A stretch of 64,000 nt of DNA from Agrobacterium albertimagni AOL15 (GCF_000300855.1 NZ_ALJF01000002.1:124001-188000), one strand, 5' to 3'. Numbered from the stretch's first letter, positions 1-12,614 are shown. The notes: a model not told the origin generated them from the letters alone. Translations and numbers: made by a program.

Positions 1-2713
<2,713 letters not shown>

Positions 2714-2742
2714 TCAGCCGGAATGATGGAAAGACGCCACGG

Positions 2743-2759
2743 GATTCGGATTCCGAATC
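2743..2759 (-). promoter_or_regulatory. Hairpin in thiC leader, candidate riboswitch expression platform
   Basis: A perfect 7-bp inverted repeat with a 3-base loop (2743-2749 against 2753-2759) lies between the TPP aptamer and the thiC start. It is not followed by a T-run, so it is not an ordinary terminator. It could take part in switching translation of thiC. It also carries three overlapping GANTC sites. The role is inferred from position only. Confidence 0.45.
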
Positions 2760-2782
2760 ATCGTTTTTGCAGCGCTCGCACC

Positions 2783-2892
2783 GTCCCTACGCCAGTATGA
2801 ACTGGATCAGGTTCAACGGGTCATCGCGCTGCTTGTCCCTTGCGGTTTGGCGTAGCGAAATCTCAGCCCCTTGTCGGGACACCCCTGGTGAA
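2783..2892 (-). promoter_or_regulatory. TPP riboswitch (THI element) of thiC
   Basis: Read on the minus strand, the region contains the conserved TPP aptamer blocks in order: a GGGGTG 5' helix strand, the CTGAGA core at about 2864-2869, the ACCCGTTGAACCTGATC block at about 2806-2822, then CAGTTCATACTGGCGTAGGGA closing the aptamer. It ends about 110 nt before the thiC ATG. TPP binding to such elements represses thiC operons. Confidence 0.97.
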
Positions 2893-2943
2893 TGTCTGAA
2901 GTCTGGCCAAAAGAGCTCGGCCTGTCAACGCGGAACGTTCGGC

Positions 2944-4029
2944 TCAGGCGCCGGCGCGCGGCACCTCGAACTGCTGGCCGGGGCGCAGGCCCTTGAAGCG
3001 GTCCGCGCCAATTCCGGCGGCTGACATCGCCACGCCCAGTGCTTTCGGTGGATCGTCGATGCCTTCATTGGTCAGCTGGAAGGTGCCGAAATGGTGGCCG
3101 ATGCCGAAAGCCGCGCCGCTCGAACGAAAGCCTGAAATCGCCTCCTCCGGGTTCTGGTGCTGCGCCTTCATGAACCAGCGCGGCTCATAGGCACCGATCG
3201 GCATGATCGCGAGCCTGATGTCGCCATGCTTTTCCCTGACTTCGCGATAATGCTTGCCTTCGGCATAACCGGTATCGCCAATGTGGTAGATCTTTCCGCC
3301 GGGCGTTTCGATGACGAAGGCGGCCCAGAGTGCCATGCGCCTGTCACCCATGCCGCGTGCGGACCAGTGATGGCAGGGCTCGCAGTGGACGACGAAGCCA
3401 CCTTCGAGGTCGAGCCGATCGCCCCAGTCCATGACGGCGGTCCGGGAAAAGGGATTTTCCGCACGAATGATCGTGTCATTGCCGAGCGGTGTGATGATTT
3501 GCGGATTGTGTGCACGTACAATCTTGTTGAGCGTCGCGACGTCGAGATGGTCGTAGTGATTGTGGGTCACGATGACGATGTCGATCTTCGGCAGGTCATC
3601 GAAGGCGACGCCGGGCGGATTGTTGCGTTTCGGCCCGGCAAAGGGCACAGGGCTCGCGCGTTCCGACCAGACTGGGTCAGTCAGGATGTTCAGTCCGGCC
3701 GTCTGGATAAGAAGCGTCGCATGGCCGACCATGGTGACGACAAGCCGGCTTCCTTCAACGCGGGGTTCCGGCTTCGTCGTCACGACGTCGGCGGCCGTGA
3801 CTGGTTTCGGCCATTCCATCTTGCCGCCGCCGAACTGCCAGCGGAGCAGATCGGAGAGACCACGGGGCTCTTCGCCACCTGGGTTGAAGAACACCTTGCC
3901 ATCGAAATGATCCGAGATGGGGCCGGAATAATAGCGGTTGCCCGCATGTGCCTCGCGCAAGCCGAGACCTCCGAGTGTTGCGGCAACGAGGCTGAAGCCC
4001 GACCATTTGAGAAAGCTGCGTCTGTTCAT
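2944..4029 (-). CDS. Metallo-beta-lactamase-fold hydrolase, exported
   Basis: A 361-residue protein of the UlaG/NAPE-PLD-like branch of the metallo-beta-lactamase superfamily. The N-terminus (MNRRSFLKWSGFSLVAATLG) is a twin-arginine-type signal with the pattern RRSFLK, so export in folded form is likely. The zinc motif HNHYDHLD lies near residue 157, and later His/Asp ligands fit GDTGYAEG and GHHFGTF. Members of this group are often annotated as N-acyl-phosphatidylethanolamine phospholipase D-like, but the substrate here is unknown. It is upstream of the thiC riboswitch on the same strand and probably a separate transcription unit. Confidence 0.85.
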   Translation of the reverse strand: MNRRSFLKWSGFSLVAATLGGLGLREAHAGNRYYSGPISDHFDGKVFFNPGGEEPRGLSDLLRWQFGGGKMEWPKPVTAADVVTTKPEPRVEGSRLVVTMVGHATLLIQTAGLNILTDPVWSERASPVPFAGPKRNNPPGVAFDDLPKIDIVIVTHNHYDHLDVATLNKIVRAHNPQIITPLGNDTIIRAENPFSRTAVMDWGDRLDLEGGFVVHCEPCHHWSARGMGDRRMALWAAFVIETPGGKIYHIGDTGYAEGKHYREVREKHGDIRLAIMPIGAYEPRWFMKAQHQNPEEAISGFRSSGAAFGIGHHFGTFQLTNEGIDDPPKALGVAMSAAGIGADRFKGLRPGQQFEVPRAGA

Positions 4030-4122
4030 TGCACACCCATATGTGGTTCTGCCGGTTGTACGACAATGGGCGGGCAGCAGATCGTCAACTCCGCGTGAAG
4101 TCCCTGTTTCGCAGGACTTCGC

Positions 4123-4151
4123 TTGACTTCCTGGCCGTTTTCCTGTTTATC
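4123..4151 (+). promoter_or_regulatory. Candidate sigma-70 promoter upstream of ffh
   Basis: TTGACT at 4123-4128 and TTTATC at 4146-4151 are separated by 17 bp. The -35 is good and the -10 is weak. It would start RNA at about 4158, giving a leader of about 180 nt for ffh or a short RNA ending at the terminator-like hairpin at 4231-4265. Confidence 0.35.
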
Positions 4152-4191
4152 CGCCGCAATCTGCGAAGAGACAAGCACTCCGAGCCGCCGA

Positions 4192-4265
4192 CCGGGACCC
4201 GTGAAGGTATAAAGAGATCCCGGAGGTCAACACCCGACAGCGCGTTGCGCCCTCGGGTGCTTTTT
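4192..4265 (+). ncRNA. Structured leader or small RNA before ffh, ending in terminator-like hairpin
   Basis: Two hairpins follow one another. CCGGGA (4192-4197) pairs with TCCCGG (4218-4223). CACCCGA (4231-4237) pairs with TCGGGTG (4253-4259), with an inner GCGC/GCGC stem, and is followed directly by five T at 4261-4265. No plus-strand gene lies upstream to need a terminator, so this is either an ffh attenuator or the 3' end of a small RNA of about 110 nt. I see no SRP-RNA GGAAG/AGCAG core, so I do not call it ffs. Confidence 0.4.
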
Positions 4266-4337
4266 GGCTTTGCGTCTTGTTTTCCGCGCGGAGAAGACCG
4301 AGGTTTCGGGTGTCCGAAACCATGCAAGGAAGAGCCG

Positions 4338-5909
4338 ATGTTTGAGAACCTCCAGGACCGTCTTGGATCCATTCTGAGTGGACTGACCGGCCGTGGCGCG
4401 CTGTCCGAGGCGGATGTCTCGGCAGCTCTGCGCGAGGTCCGTCGTGCTCTTCTCGAGGCCGACGTCGCTCTCGAAGTGGTCCGCGCCTTCACTGAAAAGG
4501 TTCGCGAAAAGGCCGTTGGGGCCTCGGTCCTGAAATCGATCAAGCCCGGCCAGATGGTCGTCAAGATCGTCCATGACGAGCTGGTCGAAATGCTCGGCAC
4601 GGAAGGCGTGTCGATCGATCTCAATGCCGCAGCGCCGGTCGTCATCATGATGGTCGGTCTGCAGGGCTCGGGTAAGACGACCACCACCGGCAAGATCGCC
4701 AAGCGCCTGACGGATCGCGACAAGAAGAAGGTCCTGATGGCCTCGCTCGACACGCGTCGTCCGGCCGCCCAGGAACAGCTTCGCCAGCTCGGGGTACAGA
4801 CGGGCGTCGACACGCTGCCTGTTATTGCCGGCCAGTCGCCGACCGATATTGCATCGCGTGCTGTGCAAGCCGCGAAGCTTGGCGGCCATGACGTGGTCAT
4901 CCTCGACACCGCCGGCCGTACGCATATCGACGAGCCGCTGATGATCGAGATGGCCGAGATCAAGGCCCGCTCCAAGCCACATGAAATCCTGCTGGTCGCC
5001 GACTCGCTCACCGGTCAGGACGCCGTCAATCTCGCCCGCAACTTCGACGAACGCGTCGGCATCACAGGCCTCGTTCTGACCCGCATGGACGGCGATGGTC
5101 GCGGTGGTGCTGCCCTTTCGATGCGTGCCGTTACCGGCAAGCCGATCAAGCTGATCGGTGTCGGCGAAAAGATGTCGGAGCTCGACGAGTTCCATCCGCG
5201 CCGTATCGCCGACCGCATCCTCGGCATGGGCGACATCGTTTCGCTGGTCGAAAAGGCCGCCGAGAACATCGACGCGGACAAGGCCCGCGCCATGGCCGAG
5301 AAGATGGCCAAGGGCAAGTTCGACCTCAACGACCTCGCCGAACAGATCAAGCAGATGCAGGCCATGGGCGGCATGGGCGGTATCATGGGCATGATGCCGG
5401 GCATGGCCGGCATGAAGGACAAGATCTCGGCCGCCGGTCTCGACGACAAGGTATTCAAGCGCCAGCTCGCGATCATCTCCTCGATGACCAAGGCCGAACG
5501 CGCCAATCCTGACGTCTTGAAGCATTCCCGCAAGAAGCGCATCGCAGCCGGCTCCGGCACCGATGCCTCCGACATCAATAAACTGCTCAAGATGCATCGC
5601 CAGATGGCCGACATGATGAAAGCCATGGGCGGCAAGAAGGGCGGCGGCATGATGAAGCAGATGATGGGCGGTCTCGCTTCTAAGATGGGCCTCGGCGGCA
5701 TGGGTGGCGGCATGGGCATGCCGGATCTGTCGAAGATGGACCCGAAGCAGCTCGAAGCGCTTGCCAAGCAGGCGGAAGCCGCTGGCATCAAGCCGGGTGG
5801 TTTGCCGGGCCTCGGCGCCGGTGGATTGCCTGGTCTTGGCGGTCCGAAGCTTCCTGGCCTCGGTGGTGGTGGTTTCCCGGGGCTCCCCGGCCTGCCGAAG
5901 AAGAAGTGA
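4338..5909 (+). CDS. ffh: Signal recognition particle protein Ffh
   Basis: GTPase of the signal recognition particle, which binds signal peptides of nascent membrane proteins together with 4.5S RNA and docks on FtsY. The start at 4338 gives the family N-terminus MFENLQDRLG and 523 residues. The NG domain has the P-loop GLQGSGKTT at residues 107-115, then DTRRPAA and DTAGR motifs. The M domain is methionine-rich (GGIMGMMPGMAGM). The C-terminus is a low-complexity Gly-Leu-Pro repeat ending in KKK, longer than in E. coli. The adjacent chorismate mutase starts 10 bp after the stop, so they are probably cotranscribed. Confidence 0.98.
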   Translation: MFENLQDRLGSILSGLTGRGALSEADVSAALREVRRALLEADVALEVVRAFTEKVREKAVGASVLKSIKPGQMVVKIVHDELVEMLGTEGVSIDLNAAAPVVIMMVGLQGSGKTTTTGKIAKRLTDRDKKKVLMASLDTRRPAAQEQLRQLGVQTGVDTLPVIAGQSPTDIASRAVQAAKLGGHDVVILDTAGRTHIDEPLMIEMAEIKARSKPHEILLVADSLTGQDAVNLARNFDERVGITGLVLTRMDGDGRGGAALSMRAVTGKPIKLIGVGEKMSELDEFHPRRIADRILGMGDIVSLVEKAAENIDADKARAMAEKMAKGKFDLNDLAEQIKQMQAMGGMGGIMGMMPGMAGMKDKISAAGLDDKVFKRQLAIISSMTKAERANPDVLKHSRKKRIAAGSGTDASDINKLLKMHRQMADMMKAMGGKKGGGMMKQMMGGLASKMGLGGMGGGMGMPDLSKMDPKQLEALAKQAEAAGIKPGGLPGLGAGGLPGLGGPKLPGLGGGGFPGLPGLPKKK

Positions 5910-5919
5910 GGGCGCGCCG

Positions 5920-6240
5920 ATGATTGATCCGTCCGTCAAGGAGCAACTGTCAGGCTATCGCCAGTCGATCGACAATATCGACGCGGCGCTGGTCCACATG
6001 CTGGCGGAGCGCTTCCGCTGCACCAAGGCCGTCGGCGTGCTGAAGGCCACACACGAATTGCCGCCCGCCGATCCGGCGCGCGAGGAATACCAGATCACCC
6101 GCCTGCGCCGTCTGGCTCAGGATGCCAATCTGGACCCGGATTTCGCCGAGAAGTTCCTGAACTTCATCATCAAGGAAGTCATCCGGCATCATGAAGCCAT
6201 TGCCGCCGAACATGGCGGTGCAACCGAAAAGACCGCCTGA
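5920..6240 (+). CDS. Chorismate mutase (AroQ class)
   Basis: All-helical monofunctional chorismate mutase of 106 residues that converts chorismate to prephenate for phenylalanine and tyrosine. The N-terminal helix has the typical [20 protein letters not shown] pattern with the catalytic Arg, and a later ERF...K signature and a C-terminal helix [14 protein letters not shown] complete the AroQ fold. It lies between ffh and rpsP, a conserved rhizobial arrangement. Start ATG at 5920 follows GAGGGCG after the ffh stop. Confidence 0.9.
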   Translation: MIDPSVKEQLSGYRQSIDNIDAALVHMLAERFRCTKAVGVLKATHELPPADPAREEYQITRLRRLAQDANLDPDFAEKFLNFIIKEVIRHHEAIAAEHGGATEKTA

Positions 6241-6307
6241 CGGCGGCCTCAACAAGAAAAACAGGTATGCCCCGGCAGCCTGCATCGAAAACCTAAGGAG
6301 TAATGCA

Positions 6308-6682
6308 ATGTCCCTCAAGATTCGTCTCGCCCGCGGTGGTTCCAAGAAGCGCCCCTACTACCAGATCGTCGTTGCCGACGCCCGTTCGCCGCGCGACGGC
6401 CGTTTCCTCGACAAGGTCGGTTCCTGGAATCCGATGCTCGGCAAGGACAACGAAAAGCGCGTCGAGCTGGACGCCGAAGCCATCAAGGCTTGGGTTGCCA
6501 AGGGCGCACAGCCGACCGACCGCGTTCTGCGCTTCATGGCTGAAGCTGGTCTCGCCGAGCGCGCCACCCGCAGCAACCCGGACAAGGCAAAGCCGGGCAA
6601 GAAGGCTCAGGAGCGCGCTGCCGAGCGTGCCCAGAAGGCTGCTGACGCTGCTGCCGCCGCTTCGGAAGCCGCTGCAGAATAA
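6308..6682 (+). CDS. rpsP: 30S ribosomal protein S16
   Basis: Small-subunit protein needed for 30S assembly. The first 80 residues ([20 protein letters not shown], then [10 protein letters not shown]) match S16. The C-terminal 40 residues are a Lys/Ala/Glu-rich tail, giving 124 residues against about 82 in E. coli, as usual in alphaproteobacteria. AAGGAG at 6295-6300 sets the start at 6308, and an alternative ATG at 6303 is out of frame. A strong terminator follows at once, so rimM is not simply the next gene of the same transcript. Confidence 0.98.
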   Translation: MSLKIRLARGGSKKRPYYQIVVADARSPRDGRFLDKVGSWNPMLGKDNEKRVELDAEAIKAWVAKGAQPTDRVLRFMAEAGLAERATRSNPDKAKPGKKAQERAAERAQKAADAAAAASEAAAE

Positions 6683-6703
6683 TCGGCAAATAGCCGTTTT
6701 CAG

Positions 6704-6734
6704 CGGGCGGTGGGTCATCCCACCGCCCGTTTTT
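6704..6734 (+). terminator. Rho-independent terminator after rpsP
   Basis: CGGGCGGTGGG pairs with CCCACCGCCCG across a TCAT loop (6704-6729) and is followed by TTTTT. It lies 21 bp past the rpsP stop. Confidence 0.92.
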
Positions 6735-6762
6735 GCATTTTCTTTCCGGTCGCTTCCGCCTA

Positions 6763-7023
6763 ATACCAAGTGTCGATGATAGGAACCGATAGGATGGCTT
6801 ATTGTGGGTTTCTGGCTAGGCGGGCGCGCCGGGCGATGCTGTCGCATCGGCCAAGCGGCGCAACAACGCCAGAGGGCCACAATAAGCCACCTTTTCGGCT
6901 TCCCGCCCGTTCTGGCGTCGTCGAGCTCCTTGACCGATGCGCCAGCATCGCTCTTCGGACCTCTGCTAGCCAGAAAGGGCAGTCGAGCCGATCCTATGGG
7001 TTCCTATCATCGACACTTGGTAT
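6763..7023. repeat. 261-bp full-length palindromic element (MITE-like)
   Basis: The outer 25 bases (ATACCAAGTGTCGATGATAGG and following AACC) are repeated in inverse orientation at 6999-7023 with no mismatch. Similarity of the two halves continues inward: GGATnGGCT, TTTCTGGCTAG, GCGATGCTG-CGCATCGG and ACGCCAGA all recur inverted, so each half of about 125 bp is an imperfect mirror of the other. There is no credible ORF. The structure fits a miniature inverted-repeat element or a large rhizobial palindromic repeat lodged between rpsP and rimM. A short sequence made of the same ends occurs at 50944-50967. Confidence 0.85.
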
Positions 7024-7067
7024 AAAAGGAATGGCGAACCGAGACGTGTGCAGGACCGTTCCCACTC

Positions 7068-7646
7068 ATGAGCAAGCTTGAAAATCCGATACTGATGGCC
7101 GTGATCGGTGCCGCCCAGGGGCTCCGGGGCGAGGTGCGGGTCAAGGCCTTCACCGAGGATCCGCTCGGTCTCGGCGACTATGGCGTCCTCTATGCGGCTG
7201 ACGGGCGAAAGTTCGAGATTCTCGAGATCCGTGACGGCAAGACGGTGGCCGTCGTGCGTTTTCGCGGGGTCAACGATCGCAATGCCGCCGAAGCACTCAA
7301 CGGCACCGAGCTTTTTGTCGACCGGGATGCGCTGCCGGATGACGATCTCGATGAGGACGAATTCTACTATGCCGATCTCGAAGGCCTTGAGGTCTATGAC
7401 GCCGAGAACAATCACTACGGCGCGGTGACCGCCGTCTATGATTTCGGCGCCGGTGACCTGCTCGAGTTGAAGGGCCCCGGCAAGCGGCCCGTGCTCATTC
7501 CCTTTTCCGAAGCCGCCGTGCTTGAGATCGATCTCGAAGGCGGTCGTCTGCTCGTCGATCCAATTGCAGCCGGCCTGAAGGACGACGGGGAAGAGAAGCC
7601 CTACGGCAATGCCGGCGGCAAGCCGCGGCCGAACAATGGCCGCTGA
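7068..7646 (+). CDS. rimM: Ribosome maturation factor RimM
   Basis: 16S rRNA processing/30S maturation protein of 192 residues. The N-terminal RimM beta-barrel begins [18 protein letters not shown], and the C-terminal PRC-barrel-like half contains DLEGLEVYD and the RPVLIPF motif. A charged C-terminal extension ends KPRPNNGR. Start ATG at 7068 lies 44 bp after the palindromic element and has only a weak Shine-Dalgarno. trmD follows directly. Since rpsP has its own terminator, rimM needs a promoter within or just after the repeat. Confidence 0.95.
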   Translation: MSKLENPILMAVIGAAQGLRGEVRVKAFTEDPLGLGDYGVLYAADGRKFEILEIRDGKTVAVVRFRGVNDRNAAEALNGTELFVDRDALPDDDLDEDEFYYADLEGLEVYDAENNHYGAVTAVYDFGAGDLLELKGPGKRPVLIPFSEAAVLEIDLEGGRLLVDPIAAGLKDDGEEKPYGNAGGKPRPNNGR

Positions 7647-7653
7647 GCGCTCC

Positions 7654-8346
7654 ATGCCTTTCAAGGCCTCCATCCTGACGCTCTATCCGGACATGTTTCC
7701 GGGCCATCTCGGGCTGGCGCTCGCCGGCCGGGCCCTGGAGCGCGGGGACTGGGGGATCGAGGCGGTGCAAATCCGCGATTTCGCCGAAGACAAACATCGG
7801 AGCGTCGACGATACCCCGTCGGGTGGCGGTGCCGGCATGGTGCTGCGTCCTGATGTGCTGGCGCGTGCGATCGATTCCATAGCCGACGATGGACGGCCGC
7901 GGCTGCTGATGAGCCCGCGCGGTCGTCCGCTGACGCAGGAGCGCGTTCGACAACTCGCCGCAGGTGAAGGCGTGGTGATCGTCTGCGGTCGGTTTGAAGG
8001 CGTCGATCAACGGGTGATCGATGCGCGCCAGCTCGAAGAAGTCTCGATCGGCGACTACATTCTTTCCGGCGGTGAGCCCGCTGCGCTCACGCTACTCGAT
8101 GCGGTGGTACGCATCCTGCCCGGCGTGATGGGCAACCAGTTGTCCGGCGTGCATGAGAGCTTCGAGGGTGGTTTGCTCGAACATCCGCAATACACGCGCC
8201 CCCAGGTCTTCGAAGGGCGGGAGATTCCCGAAGTGCTAACATCGGGAAATCATGCCGCCATTGAAAAATGGCGCCATGAGCAGGCGGTGAAGCTCACCCG
8301 CGAACGGCGCCCTGACCTCTTGCCCGATCAGCCGGTTACGAAGTAG
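7654..8346 (+). CDS. trmD: tRNA (guanine-N1)-methyltransferase TrmD
   Basis: SPOUT-class methyltransferase that makes m1G37 in tRNA, preventing frameshifts. Family motifs are the N-terminal [47 protein letters not shown] and the knot motif [15 protein letters not shown]. The start chosen (7654) gives [12 protein letters not shown], matching the family. An in-frame ATG at 7636 would overlap rimM by 11 bp and add six residues. The stop overlaps the convergent TauE gene by 19 bp. Confidence 0.95.
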   Translation: MPFKASILTLYPDMFPGHLGLALAGRALERGDWGIEAVQIRDFAEDKHRSVDDTPSGGGAGMVLRPDVLARAIDSIADDGRPRLLMSPRGRPLTQERVRQLAAGEGVVIVCGRFEGVDQRVIDARQLEEVSIGDYILSGGEPAALTLLDAVVRILPGVMGNQLSGVHESFEGGLLEHPQYTRPQVFEGREIPEVLTSGNHAAIEKWRHEQAVKLTRERRPDLLPDQPVTK

Positions 8347-9074
8347 TAGCCGGCAAGCGCCAGACCTGCGGCGACCACAATCCAGCGCAAGACGGCCTGG
8401 GGGACCTTTCTGGCCATCGCCACGCCTGCATAACCGCCGGCGGCCACGGCCGGGATCATGATCAGGGCGTGAAGCCAGGAGAGCGCGCCCGCACCGACGA
8501 AGACGACGATCGCGACGGCTGCGATGACAATCGACAGGAAGTTTTTCAGCGCGTTGAGGCGGTGATAGTCGCCGCCGCTCGCCAGGCCCAGTGATGCCAG
8601 CATCATGATGCCCATGCCGGCGCCGAAGAAGCCGCCATAGAAGGACGTCACACCCTGCAGCGCAAGCCCGAGCGGGCTGGCCGGATGGCTCTCCCCTTGT
8701 GTCTTCGGCCTCAACTTCGGCCCGGCCGCGAAGATCACGGTCGCGACGAGCAGCAACCAGGGCACCATAGTTCGGAAGGCGGGATTGGAGAGCGAAATCA
8801 GGAACAGCGCGCCCCCGAGAGCCCCGACGGCCGAAACGGCGGCGAGGACCCAGACCCCGCGTCCCATGGCCCGCAATTCCTTGCCATAGGCGAGCGTCGA
8901 TGTGATGTAACCGGGGATCTGAGTGACCGAGGAGGTGGCGTTGGCGCTGATCGGCGGAAGGCCAACAAGTGTCAGTGCGCCGAAAGTGAGGAAGGTCCCG
9001 CCGCCAGCGATCGCATTGACTGCGCCAGACAGGAAGCCCGCCGCAAAGAGCAGCGCGATCAGAGCTATCGACAT
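8328..9074 (-). CDS. TauE/SafE family sulfite-type exporter permease
   Basis: A 248-residue integral membrane protein of the TauE/SafE/YfcA family, with about eight hydrophobic segments. The hallmark GxxxGxxNxxxGGGT pattern is seen as [17 protein letters not shown], with a second inverted copy [12 protein letters not shown]. Family members export sulfite or organosulfonate products, but the substrate here is unknown. GGAGGAG 9 bp upstream supports the ATG at 9074, and the frame stays open upstream of it without family similarity. It is convergent with trmD. Confidence 0.88.
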   Translation of the reverse strand: MSIALIALLFAAGFLSGAVNAIAGGGTFLTFGALTLVGLPPISANATSSVTQIPGYITSTLAYGKELRAMGRGVWVLAAVSAVGALGGALFLISLSNPAFRTMVPWLLLVATVIFAAGPKLRPKTQGESHPASPLGLALQGVTSFYGGFFGAGMGIMMLASLGLASGGDYHRLNALKNFLSIVIAAVAIVVFVGAGALSWLHALIMIPAVAAGGYAGVAMARKVPQAVLRWIVVAAGLALAGYYFVTG

Positions 9075-9352
9075 GCGTACCATCTCCTCCATGATGAGGA
9101 GGACGTGATAGGAGGAGAGTTCCTGCGCCGCAAGGCTTCGCGCCGCATCGCACATGCAAAAATTCGCAGCCTTAGGGGTGACAAGCGGAGCGTCTTGGTG
9201 TATTGGCCGCGTCGGAAATGGGCTCTTTGCCCGTCTGCCACAACAAAGAACTGTGAATTCGCTCCGGCCCGTCAGGGTCAAAATCCTGCGGCATAGACCA
9301 AGGGATTGTAGTCGAGCGCTCTGGCTGTTTCAGAAGAAAACCGAGGTTAGAC

Positions 9353-9889
9353 ATGAACATCATTCAGCAGCTGGAAGCCGAACAGGCCGCCAAGATCGAA
9401 GCCAAGCGCAAGCTTCCGGAATTCTCCCCGGGCGACACGCTCCGCGTCAACGTCACCGTCAAGGAAGGCAACCGTACCCGCGTACAGGCCTATGAAGGCG
9501 TTTGCATCGCTCGTTCGGGCGGCGGCATTAACGAGAGCTTCACGGTTCGCAAGATCTCCTACGGCGAAGGCGTCGAGCGAGTGTTCCCGGTCTACTCGCC
9601 GCTCGTCGAAAGCGTCGAAATCGTTCGCCGCGGTAAGGTCCGTCGCGCCAAGCTCTACTACCTGCGCGATCGTCGCGGCAAGTCGGCTCGTATCGTCGAG
9701 AACACCGGCACCCGCGCCCGCAAGCTGAACGACGCCGAGCGCGCCGCCGTTGCCGAGGAAAAGGCACGTCTGGAAGCCGAGAAGGTTGCAGCAGCACAGG
9801 CACTGGCCGCCGAAAAGGCAGCAGCCGAAGCCGCTGAAAAGGCCGCTGCTGCTGAAGCTGCAGCCGCCGCTGAAGCTTCTGCCGAATAA
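9353..9889 (+). CDS. rplS: 50S ribosomal protein L19
   Basis: Large-subunit protein at the subunit interface. Residues 1-125 carry the L19 fold ([54 protein letters not shown]). Beyond this is a 50-residue tail almost wholly Ala, Glu and Lys, making 178 residues against 115 in E. coli. Alanine-rich tails are common in rhizobial L19. It is set 1 kb from trmD by the opposing TauE gene and so has its own promoter in 9075-9352, where I recognise no clear consensus. Confidence 0.98.
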   Translation: MNIIQQLEAEQAAKIEAKRKLPEFSPGDTLRVNVTVKEGNRTRVQAYEGVCIARSGGGINESFTVRKISYGEGVERVFPVYSPLVESVEIVRRGKVRRAKLYYLRDRRGKSARIVENTGTRARKLNDAERAAVAEEKARLEAEKVAAAQALAAEKAAAEAAEKAAAAEAAAAAEASAE

Positions 9890-9916
9890 GCAGCTGCCAG
9901 CATATCGCATGACGAA

Positions 9917-9942
9917 AGGCTCCGGTTTCCGGAGCCTTTTTT
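9917..9942 (+). terminator. Rho-independent terminator after rplS
   Basis: AAGGCTCCGG pairs with CCGGAGCCTT over a TTT loop and runs into six T. It lies 27 bp past rplS and just before the convergent DMT permease stop. Confidence 0.93.
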
Positions 9943-9957
9943 CGTTTCGGCTTTCTG

Positions 9958-10788
9958 TCAGAGACTGACGCTGATTGCGCCGCCGGCAACGATCAGGCAG
10001 GCAAGAAGCCTGCGGACGGTGAGAGGTTCGCCGAGGAGAAGGGCGCCGATCAAGACGGCGAAGACGACACTGGTTTCCCTGACTGCCGTGACAAGCCCTG
10101 CAGGGGCATAGGCATAGGCCACTACGACGAGGCCATAGGCCAGCATGGCGACGACGCCTCCAGCGGCCGCCTTCCAGGTCAGCGGCGAGCGCAGATCGAT
10201 GATCAGGCCGCGGCGTGTCACGGCAAAGGCGATCGTGATCATGATGCCAAAAAGAAACAGCACCCAGAGTGCATAGGCGATCGGTTGTTCGACCAGCTTC
10301 ACGCCACGGGAATCTACGGTCGAATAGCAGGCGATGATCAGGCCCGTGGCCAGGGCAAACAGGATCGAAGAGGTTGCAGCTCGGGTCTTGCCAAGCGACA
10401 GGCTCATGATGCCGGTCGCTATCATGATGACGCCGAGGGTCTGCCACGGCCCCAAGACTTCGCCGAAGGAGAGAAAGCCGCCGAGCGTGACCAGGAGAGG
10501 AACCGTGCCACGAACGATCGGGTAGACCTGGCCCAGTTCGCCATGCCGGTAAGCCGCCACCAGAAACAGGCTATAGCCCACCTGAAGGCTTGCCGAGAGC
10601 AGGATATAGGGCCATGCGGCTGCCCCCGGCACAGGCACCGTAAAAAGCAGGGGGAGGGTGATGACACTGCCCGCCAGGCTCATCACGGTGATCGACCAGA
10701 GACGGTCTGCTCCCGTCCGCAGGAAGGCGTTCCAAGTGGCGTGCAAGATCGCGGCGACAAGCGCCAGCCCCACGGCAACAGCACTCAC
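9958..10788 (-). CDS. DMT-superfamily (EamA) transporter
   Basis: A 276-residue membrane protein with ten predicted hydrophobic segments arranged as two EamA repeats (LVAAILHATWNAFLRTG at the start of the first, ATGLIIACYSTVDSRG at the start of the second). Members export amino acids or other small metabolites. The substrate cannot be told from sequence. The best start is a GTG at 10788, with no strong ribosome site. It is the only gene between the rplS terminator and the leuC terminator. Confidence 0.85.
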   Translation of the reverse strand: MSAVAVGLALVAAILHATWNAFLRTGADRLWSITVMSLAGSVITLPLLFTVPVPGAAAWPYILLSASLQVGYSLFLVAAYRHGELGQVYPIVRGTVPLLVTLGGFLSFGEVLGPWQTLGVIMIATGIMSLSLGKTRAATSSILFALATGLIIACYSTVDSRGVKLVEQPIAYALWVLFLFGIMITIAFAVTRRGLIIDLRSPLTWKAAAGGVVAMLAYGLVVVAYAYAPAGLVTAVRETSVVFAVLIGALLLGEPLTVRRLLACLIVAGGAISVSL

Positions 10789-10911
10789 GACCGCGGCCTG
10801 CGGATCGAGTTGACGAATTCACTGGTTTTCATGAGGGACCCGCAAGCGGCAGATGACAGTTTTGTGACAGCTCGACGATAGTCGCTTCACGTCTGTTTGC
10901 AACGGGCAGCC

Positions 10912-10942
10912 AAAAAGAAACCGCCCGCTTTGCAGCGGGCGG
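10912..10942 (-). terminator. Rho-independent terminator after leuC
   Basis: On the minus strand, CCGCCCGC pairs with GCGGGCGG (10921-10942) and the T-rich run TTTCTTTTTG follows at 10920-10911. It lies 28 bp beyond the leuC stop. Confidence 0.9.
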
Positions 10943-10970
10943 CTGATAATCGGTCGTTTGTCGCTTGCGC

Positions 10971-12380
<1,410 letters not shown>

Positions 12381-12461
12381 GGGTGAGTTCCATCCAGACT
12401 GAGTATAAGGGATTTCTTGAAGTGTGAGGTCTTATCGCGCCGGTCTTCCGGTCGCAGGAGC

Positions 12462-12578
12462 TCAGCCGCGAAGGCTCGCAAGGGCCCCTTGAACGCGCGC
12501 GAAGAAGCGTGCCGGCAGACGCTTGTGGTCCTGCAGCACGATGAACTGGTTCGCGAGGCATCCGAATTTCGATCCCAT
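12462..12578 (-). CDS. Small ORF in leuC leader (38 aa), hypothetical
   Basis: ATG at 12578 to TGA at 12462 encodes 38 residues beginning MGSKFGCLANQF and ending ALASLRG. It starts 7 bp after the -10 box of a strong-looking promoter, so its mRNA would be leaderless, and it ends 81 bp before leuC. It has five leucines but no leucine run, so it is not a classical attenuator peptide. I do not recognise a family. It could also be chance, as GC-rich DNA makes many short ORFs. Confidence 0.35.
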   Translation of the reverse strand: MGSKFGCLANQFIVLQDHKRLPARFFARVQGALASLRG

Positions 12579-12585
12579 GGGCGGC

Positions 12586-12614
12586 GTCATACCAGTTTTC
12601 GCTGATGTCGGCAA
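12586..12614 (-). promoter_or_regulatory. Candidate sigma-70 promoter for leuC
   Basis: On the minus strand, TTGCCG (12614-12609) and TATGAC (12591-12586) are separated by exactly 17 bp. Transcription would begin at about 12579, at or next to the ATG of the small ORF, and continue about 200 nt to leuC. Confidence 0.5.

Noticed and set aside
4151..4265. 4.5S (SRP) RNA in front of ffh
   Set aside because: Structured, but the conserved GGAAG/AGCAG core of SRP RNA is missing.
4227..5939. 570-codon ORF opposite ffh
   Set aside because: Antisense shadow of ffh with very high His and Asp content; ffh itself is beyond doubt.
6804..7025. 73-codon ORF inside the palindromic element
   Set aside because: It results from the repeat sequence, with no ribosome site; repeats of this kind often give spurious ORFs.
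9075..9352. Possible r-protein leader regulating rplS
   Set aside because: I found no stable conserved hairpin or known L19 leader motif in this stretch.
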